Positions 59,756 to 64,000 of a DNA stretch of 64,000 nucleotides are shown here, in pieces. The stretch spans positions 41,262-105,261 of the forward strand of contig NZ_JAODNM010000033.1 in the NCBI RefSeq assembly GCF_025464955.1, read 5' to 3'. Source of the DNA: Amycolatopsis sp. Its GTDB lineage: Bacteria; Actinomycetota; Actinomycetes; Mycobacteriales; Pseudonocardiaceae. The translations under genes were made by a program, and so were the position numbers. The notes beneath the pieces were generated by a model that ran no database searches, was not told the origin of the DNA, and saw only the letters and a program-made list of their open reading frames with translations. Numbering within the stretch: position 1 is the stretch's first letter; each line of letters opens with the position of its first letter.

Positions 59756-60099
59756 ATCGCGGCCTCGCCAGCGCTTGCGACCCGCCGCACGGCATCGGAT
59801 TCGTGCTCCAGGTAACCGTTGACCGTCGCGTTCAGCGCACGATGGAAGCTGTTCAGTTCGGTGTCCGCCGCGCTGACCTCGCCGGTGAGCCCGGACTGAC
59901 CCGCCGCCTCCCGCAGGCGCATGGCCAGGTGCAGCGCCGGTGGCGCGGTGCCGAGCTGCGGCAGGCGCTCAGCCAGCCGGGTCGCCGAAGCCACCAGGCC
60001 GCTGGTCTCGTCGCCGAGCGTGGTGAGCGCGGTGACCTGCGCGGCAAGCTCGTGCGGCGCGACCTCGTACCCGCGCTGGGGTGCTGCTCCCGAAGACAA
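59752..60099 (-). CDS. Small helical WXG/EspC-like protein
   Basis: The 115-residue product (YEVAPHELAAQVTALTTLGDETSGLVASATRLAERLPQLGTAPPALHLAMRLREAAG... ELNSFHRALNATVNGYLEHESDAV) is a two-helix protein with the Y-x-V-x-x-x-x-L start and Y-x-x-x-(D/E) tail typical of ESX-associated small proteins. It probably pairs with the adjacent PPE-like protein. It overlaps the EspG start by 4 bases and lies 15 bases after the PPE-like stop. Confidence 0.78.
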   Translation of the reverse strand: MSSGAAPQRGYEVAPHELAAQVTALTTLGDETSGLVASATRLAERLPQLGTAPPALHLAMRLREAAGQSGLTGEVSAADTELNSFHRALNATVNGYLEHESDAVRRVASAGEAAI

Positions 60100-60114
60100 A
60101 GTCGTTCTCCTGTC

Positions 60115-61260
60115 TCACAGCCCGATGACCGGGGTGCTCACTTTGTCGGCGTCGAAAAGTGGTTGTTCGAAAACGGGCATGCGGTTCTGGTGCACCTCGT
60201 CCTCTTCGCTCTGCTTTCGTGCGCCGGCACCCGGAAACATCCCGCCGGCGCCCGCCGCACGCGCGGCCGCGAGCTGGGACATCGTGCCGGCCCGAGCCAT
60301 CAGCTCGCTCTCCAGCGCACCGCCCGTGAGCAGGCCTGAGGACAGCTGCGGATTCAAGGAACCGGCGCCGACCAGCCGGCTCCACGGCAGCCCGCTACCG
60401 GTCGCCGCGCCACCACCGACGTATCCAGCGGCCGTGGTCCCCTGGTTGTCCACCCCGTAGGTCTCGGCCTTGACCGCTCCCGGCCGCGCCGGGGTGACCG
60501 CCGCGCTGCTGTGCTGCAGGCTCGATTCGTAGTTCTGCATCACATGTACTGCCTCGGCCTTCTTCTCGGCGGCCGCGACGTTGGCCAGGAAAAGGCTGGC
60601 ACCGCCACCCGCCACCGCGCCGATGGCGGCCCCCATCAAAGCGCCCGGCCCCGCGCCGATCCCCCCGGCGCCCGCGCCGACCACCGCCCCGATCGCCGCG
60701 CCCGCACCGGCTCCGGCCGTCGCCCCGGCCACCGCGAGTCCGGTCGGATCGCCTGGCGGGGGTGGCATCGTGTTGCGCGCGACGGCTAGCGCGTCACCTG
60801 CGCCCTGGGTGGCCTGCTGGACGGTAGCCGCGCGAGTGCCGGCCCCGGACGTCCGTTCGCTGAGCTCACCGAGCCGGCCCGAGGCCTGTTCGGCGGCTTG
60901 TCCGGTCCAGTTCTGCTGCAACGTGCCCTGCTGGCCGCGCAGCACGTCCGAGTGGCCCGACAGCTCGGTACCGTGGCGCCCCCACTCGGCCGCAACCGTG
61001 CTGACGTCGCCGACATCGGCCTTCTGCCACAGCATTTGGTAAAGCTGGTCGTGCGAGTAGGCGTTCCAGTTCGTGTCGCCCGGCGGGGTCGGCGCGCCGA
61101 AGTACCCCTCCCACACGTTGCGCAGGGCGTCCACCACGGGCTTCACCACCGCACCGGCGGGCCCGCTTTGGTCCAGCGCGGAAGTGACGGCGCCGGCCAG
61201 TTCTTCCACGCCGGAAGAGGCCGCTTCGATCATGTTCCCCGCACCGGAGTCGCCGGTCAT
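60115..61260 (-). CDS. PPE-like ESX substrate
   Basis: The 381-residue product starts MTGDSGAGNMIEAASSG. Residues about 60-180 form helical PPE/WXG-type hairpins (WNAYSHDQLYQMLWQKADVGDVSTVAAEWGRHGTELSGHSDVLRGQQGTLQQNWTGQAAEQASGRL, with the WTG turn). A Gly/Ala-rich hydrophobic stretch (about 170-235) follows, then a variable tail ending FEQPLFDADKVSTPVIGL. No signal peptide. It heads the six-gene ESX-associated operon, which lacks EccC, EccD, mycosin or other machine genes here. Confidence 0.82.
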   Translation of the reverse strand: MTGDSGAGNMIEAASSGVEELAGAVTSALDQSGPAGAVVKPVVDALRNVWEGYFGAPTPPGDTNWNAYSHDQLYQMLWQKADVGDVSTVAAEWGRHGTELSGHSDVLRGQQGTLQQNWTGQAAEQASGRLGELSERTSGAGTRAATVQQATQGAGDALAVARNTMPPPPGDPTGLAVAGATAGAGAGAAIGAVVGAGAGGIGAGPGALMGAAIGAVAGGGASLFLANVAAAEKKAEAVHVMQNYESSLQHSSAAVTPARPGAVKAETYGVDNQGTTAAGYVGGGAATGSGLPWSRLVGAGSLNPQLSSGLLTGGALESELMARAGTMSQLAAARAAGAGGMFPGAGARKQSEEDEVHQNRMPVFEQPLFDADKVSTPVIGL

Positions 61261-61351
61261 GCCCTACCCTTCGGCCGCCTGGGTGACGAGATATAACCCG
61301 GCGTGACGTTACTGGCGACCGATGAAATCCTGATGAAACCGCTGGCTCTGC

Positions 61352-61678
61352 CTATTCCCGGCCGGAAAGCCGGAGGCTGAGGACGATCTCGCCGTTACCG
61401 AAGCCTCGGCCTTGGAAACGCTCGTCGACGAGCAGCCGCCACAGGAAGTACGGCCCGAGGATGCCCGGGCGGCCGGGCGGCACGTTCCAGCTGAGCATCA
61501 CGAAACCGACCGGCACATCATCCGCGTAAACGGCCCGGTACCACGGCTCGGCCTCAGGCGTCGCCGCCGCTTCGACGAGTGATCTGGCGACCGAGTCGAC
61601 AAAGAGTTCCTGATCCGGGCGGACACCCAACGCGCCGACCGCGTCGTGGTTGTCGCCGGTGATCACTCGCAGGTGCAC
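61352..61678 (-). pseudogene. GNAT acetyltransferase with internal deletion
   Basis: The 108-codon frame starts like a GNAT (MHLRVITGDNHDAVGALGVRPDQELFVDSVARSLVEAAATPEAEPWYRAVYADDVPVGFVMLSW, FLWRLLVDERFQGRGFG) up to the acetyl-CoA loop, then jumps straight to the last strand NGEIVLSLRLSGRE. About 40 residues, including the FYxxxGF part, are missing, so it is probably inactive. Confidence 0.65.
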
Positions 61679-61758
61679 GCCTTTGGGACATGGCTTCGAG
61701 GTTAGTGCCGGCCGGGAAACAATGTGCGGATCAGCCGTCCGGTTGGCAGGCTGGGATC

Positions 61759-62940
61759 ATGAACAACCCGGACGACTCCAGCACGGACTGGATCACCACG
61801 CCCATCACGGCAGACCTCCTGCGCGGCGCGCTCGAGCTGGAGCGCACTGAGCACGGGGTGCTCCCCCACCGGCTGCCTGCGCGGGCTCGAGCGCAAGGCG
61901 CCGACGGGCAGCTGGCCATGGCCGAGTCCCAGCCCTCCGGCGTACGGCTGGTGTTCCGCACGCGGGCCACCGTCGTCGAGCTGGACACGCTTCGCACCTC
62001 CATGGCCTACGTGGGCTTCCCGGCCCGCCCGGACGGCGTGTACGACCTGCTCGTCGACAGCCGGCTGTCCGGGCAGGCCGGCACTACCGGAGGCAACCTC
62101 ATGCTGGTCGACATGGCCACCGGGTCCGCGGAAAACCGGCCCGGTCCAGTCGGCACCGTCCGGTTCGCCGGACTATCCGACCGGGTGAAAGATGTCGAGA
62201 TCTGGCTGCCGCACAACGAGATCACCCAACTGGTCGCCTTGCGCACCGACGCCTCCGTCGACGCTGTGCCGATCACGAGCCGCGTGTGGTTGCACCACGG
62301 CAGTTCGATCAGCCAAGGCTCCAACGCCGCCAGCCCCACCGGCATCTGGCCCGCTGTGGCCGCTTCGCTCGGCGGCGTGGAACTGGTCAACCTCGGTTTC
62401 GGCGGCAGCGCCCTGCTCGACCCGTTCACCGCCCGCACCCTGCGGGACACCCGCGCGGACGTGATCAGCGTCAAGATCGGCATCAACCTCGTCAACACCG
62501 ATTTGATGCGGCTGCGCGCGTTCGTCCCTGCCGTGCACGGCTTTCTCGACACCATCCGCGAAGGACACCCGGACACGCCGCTGCTGGTCGTCTCGCCCAT
62601 CCACTGCCCCATCCACGAGGACACGCCCGGCCCAAGTCTCCCGGACTTCAGCAACGGGACAGTCCAGTTCCGGGCCACGGGAGACCTGGCGGAGCGAGCC
62701 GCGGGCAAATTGACGCTCAATGTCATCCGCGAGGAACTCGCCCGCATTGTGCGACAGCGGACGGTCGACGATCCCCACCTGCACTACCTCGACGGCCAAA
62801 ACCTGTACAGCGACAAGGACTTCGTCGAACTGCCCCTGCCCGACGAGCTCCACCCGGACACCGCCACCCACCGGCGCATCGGAGAACGCTTCGCTGAGCT
62901 GGCCTTCGGCGCCCACGGACCATTCGCGAACCATGGCTGA
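61759..62940 (+). CDS. SGNH/GDSL hydrolase
   Basis: ATG 61759 is the likely start (MNNPDDSSTDWITTPITADLLRGALELERTEHGVLPHRL). The 393-residue product has an N-terminal beta-sandwich region (about 35-190: GVRLVFRTRATVVELDTLRTSMAYVGFPARPDGVYDLLVD) and a SGNH hydrolase core: WLHHGSSISQGSN (Ser block), LVNLGFGGSALLDPF (Gly block), ISVKIGINLVNTD (Asn block) and a final LPDELHPDTATHRRIGERF with catalytic Asp/His. No signal peptide. Related actinomycete proteins are putative sugar-ester or carbohydrate esterases. Confidence 0.85.
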   Translation: MNNPDDSSTDWITTPITADLLRGALELERTEHGVLPHRLPARARAQGADGQLAMAESQPSGVRLVFRTRATVVELDTLRTSMAYVGFPARPDGVYDLLVDSRLSGQAGTTGGNLMLVDMATGSAENRPGPVGTVRFAGLSDRVKDVEIWLPHNEITQLVALRTDASVDAVPITSRVWLHHGSSISQGSNAASPTGIWPAVAASLGGVELVNLGFGGSALLDPFTARTLRDTRADVISVKIGINLVNTDLMRLRAFVPAVHGFLDTIREGHPDTPLLVVSPIHCPIHEDTPGPSLPDFSNGTVQFRATGDLAERAAGKLTLNVIREELARIVRQRTVDDPHLHYLDGQNLYSDKDFVELPLPDELHPDTATHRRIGERFAELAFGAHGPFANHG

Positions 62941-62942
62941 CC

Positions 62943-63445
62943 CGCTGGTACCCACGGCTACCGCGTCATCCTGCCCGATCTGCGGGGCCACGGTGACAGC
63001 GCGCGGCCGCACGATCCGACGTCGTACCTGCCTGACGTCCTTGCCGACGAAGGGCTCGCGTTGGTCGAGTCGCTCGGACTCGAGGACTACGGACCTGGGC
63101 GGCTACTCGTTGGGCGGACGAACAGCGCTGCGGATGCTGGCCCGCGGCGCTCGATCGGCGCACGCAATCATTGCCGGGCAAGGACTCGACGCGGTCCAAC
63201 GGACGGCCAACCCACGCGGCGCGACCCGGCGTGTGTTGGCCGCCCTCGCCAACCGGGACACCCTTGAGCCTGGGTCACCGGACGCGGAAGCGGCGCAGTG
63301 GATCGTCCAGTCCGGCAACGACCCGCGGGCACTGCTCAATGTCCTGAACACACTCGTCTCGACACCTGACGACGCTTTGCGCCGGATCTTGACCCCGACA
63401 CTCGTGGTAGTCGGCACCGAGGACACGGACCACGCCTCCGCCGGC
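62943..63445 (+). pseudogene. Alpha/beta-hydrolase remnant, truncated and frameshifted
   Basis: Starting directly after the SGNH stop one frame reads HGYRVILPDLRGHGDSARPHDP, then TSYLPDVLADEGLALVESLGLEDY; near 63093 the frame shifts, and the nucleophile elbow LGGYSLGGRTALRML continues with IAGQGLDAVQRT, DAEAAQWIVQSGNDPRALLNVLNTLVSTPDDALRRILTPTLVVVGTEDTDHAS and then ends without the catalytic His. The first strand and oxyanion segment are also missing. Confidence 0.8.
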
Positions 63446-63497
63446 GAGGGCGCGCAGTACGGATCCGCGCGCCGCTTCCGTGATGTCATGGGCCTGC

Positions 63498-63560
63498 GCA
63501 ACTCGACGGCGAGTTGCGATCGTTGCGGACATCAACTACCGCAACTCGACGGCGAGTTGC
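63498..63560. repeat. GCAACTCGACGGCGAGTTGC repeats (two tandem copies, third at 63720-63739)
   Basis: The 20-base palindrome GCAACTCG-ACGG-CGAGTTGC occurs at 63498-63517 and 63541-63560, and an imperfect copy is at 63720-63739. Spacers differ, so it is a cluster of short interspersed palindromes rather than a CRISPR array. Confidence 0.75.
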
Positions 63561-63645
63561 GGTTGGGGGAGTGCGGTTAGGGCTGTGGTGTTGCGGTGTC
63601 GATGTGGCCACTTGAGGCTGCTGCGGCTTGTTGCGCCCGTTCCCA

Positions 63646-63697
63646 TTCGTATCGGGGGATCCCTGGTACGAATGATTCGTACCAGGGATCCCCCGAT
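63646..63697. repeat. Perfect 47-base palindrome containing the TTCGTATCGGGGGATCCC repeat
   Basis: Bases 63651-63673 and 63675-63697 are exact inverse copies around a single G. The left 27 bases (63646-63672) equal the element at 37757-37783, so an element has been duplicated tail to tail. Confidence 0.85.
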
Positions 63698-63759
63698 TCA
63701 GTACCGCTGTCGGGCGTTCGCAACTCGACGGCGATTTGCTGTTCTGCCGGGAACGCAGT

Positions 63760-63814
63760 CAGGGCTCGTCAGTGTCGCGGCCGGATGATCCGGTCGCGGC
63801 ACTCACGAGCCCTG
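63760..63814. terminator. Long hairpin, terminator-like
   Basis: Arms of about 26 bases (CAGGGCTCGT-C-AGTG... and ...CACT-C-ACGAGCCCTG) with few mismatches close on a 3-base loop, the strongest hairpin in the last kilobase. It shares the ACTCACGAG core with the repeat family at 46495. Confidence 0.7.
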
Positions 63815-63980
63815 GAGTGGGTCGGTATTCTGTTACAGGTGAACGGTGTTGCGCCTGGGTCTTCGAAGCGGATCAAGATTGGCAGGCGGGATGAAGTCCG
63901 GTCTCCCGTCACCACCCATCCGCACTTCCCAACCACCACAATGCACCAACCTATGGTGGCGTTCACAAAGGAGGGTCAAG

Positions 63981-64000
63981 TTGTCCAGATTTGTTGGCCC
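63981..64000 (+). CDS. Possible start of a gene running off the window
   Basis: AAAGGAGGG at 63967-63975 is followed at normal spacing by TTG 63981 (LSRFVG...). An alternative open frame begins at ATG 63941 or 63953. Only a few codons are visible, so neither identity nor start can be settled. Confidence 0.3.

Overview
The window is high-GC DNA with GTG starts, Tat/Sec-secreted hydrolases, ESX (type VII) substrate genes, a SARP regulator and an actinomycete-type VanRS system. This points to a filamentous actinomycete, most likely Pseudonocardiaceae (Amycolatopsis-like); that placement is inference. It looks like accessory chromosome-arm DNA: many secreted enzymes, several decayed genes and several families of intergenic palindromes. 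I recognised no tRNA, rRNA, CRISPR array or intact transposase.

Layout. (1) 1-8.6 kb is a block of exported proteins: two phosphoesterases, a lipoprotein, a repeat-containing membrane protein, an Asp-box beta-propeller, and two proteins sharing one C-terminal Ig plus jelly-roll module. (2) 8.7-10.2 kb holds an NAD(P)-sugar-epimerase-like gene divergent from marR over a clear operator. (3) 10.3-14.9 kb holds two secreted polysaccharide lyases, a large PL14-like multidomain enzyme and a PL7 alginate lyase. (4) 15.6-18.2 kb contains gene remnants around an intact luciferase-like monooxygenase. (5) 18.2-22.2 kb has an aquaporin, a marR-PEBP-MFS efflux operon with its operator, and a lipoprotein. 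(6) 22.2-29.3 kb is a glycopeptide-resistance locus: vanRS divergent from vanY, then vanHAX, a second MurG and an unusual Phd/receiver-like protein. The vanY and vanH promoters, start regions and first codons are a recent duplication. VanRS should sense glycopeptide, VanHAX rebuild precursors ending in D-Ala-D-Lac, and VanY trim remaining D-Ala ends.

(7) 29.5-37.5 kb has an Endo H-type glycosidase, an ABC-ATPase remnant, an SDR with a LysR gene, a 2,2-dialkylglycine decarboxylase with a DgdR-like LysR gene, a LuxR regulator and an F420-type luciferase-like enzyme. (8) 37.9-49.3 kb is a catabolic or detoxification region: aldehyde dehydrogenase, DHA2 efflux, OsmC-like protein, MBL hydrolase, FAH-family hydrolase and LysR (with two matching putative operators), then quinone oxidoreductase, SnoaL-like protein and epoxide hydrolase; a GH75-like secreted protein sits between. 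(9) 49.4-54.2 kb has a MerR-PP2C fusion behind a hairpin that buries its ribosome-binding site, a marR gene, a GH110-like beta-helix protein and a broken amidohydrolase. (10) 54.6-61.3 kb couples a DesK-type kinase with a rare single protein joining a NarL-type response regulator to a SARP (wHTH-BTAD), facing an orphan ESX substrate/chaperone operon. (11) 61.3-64 kb holds a GNAT pseudogene, an SGNH hydrolase, an alpha/beta-hydrolase pseudogene and dense palindromic repeats.

All functions are read from motifs and remembered family resemblance; no database search was run.
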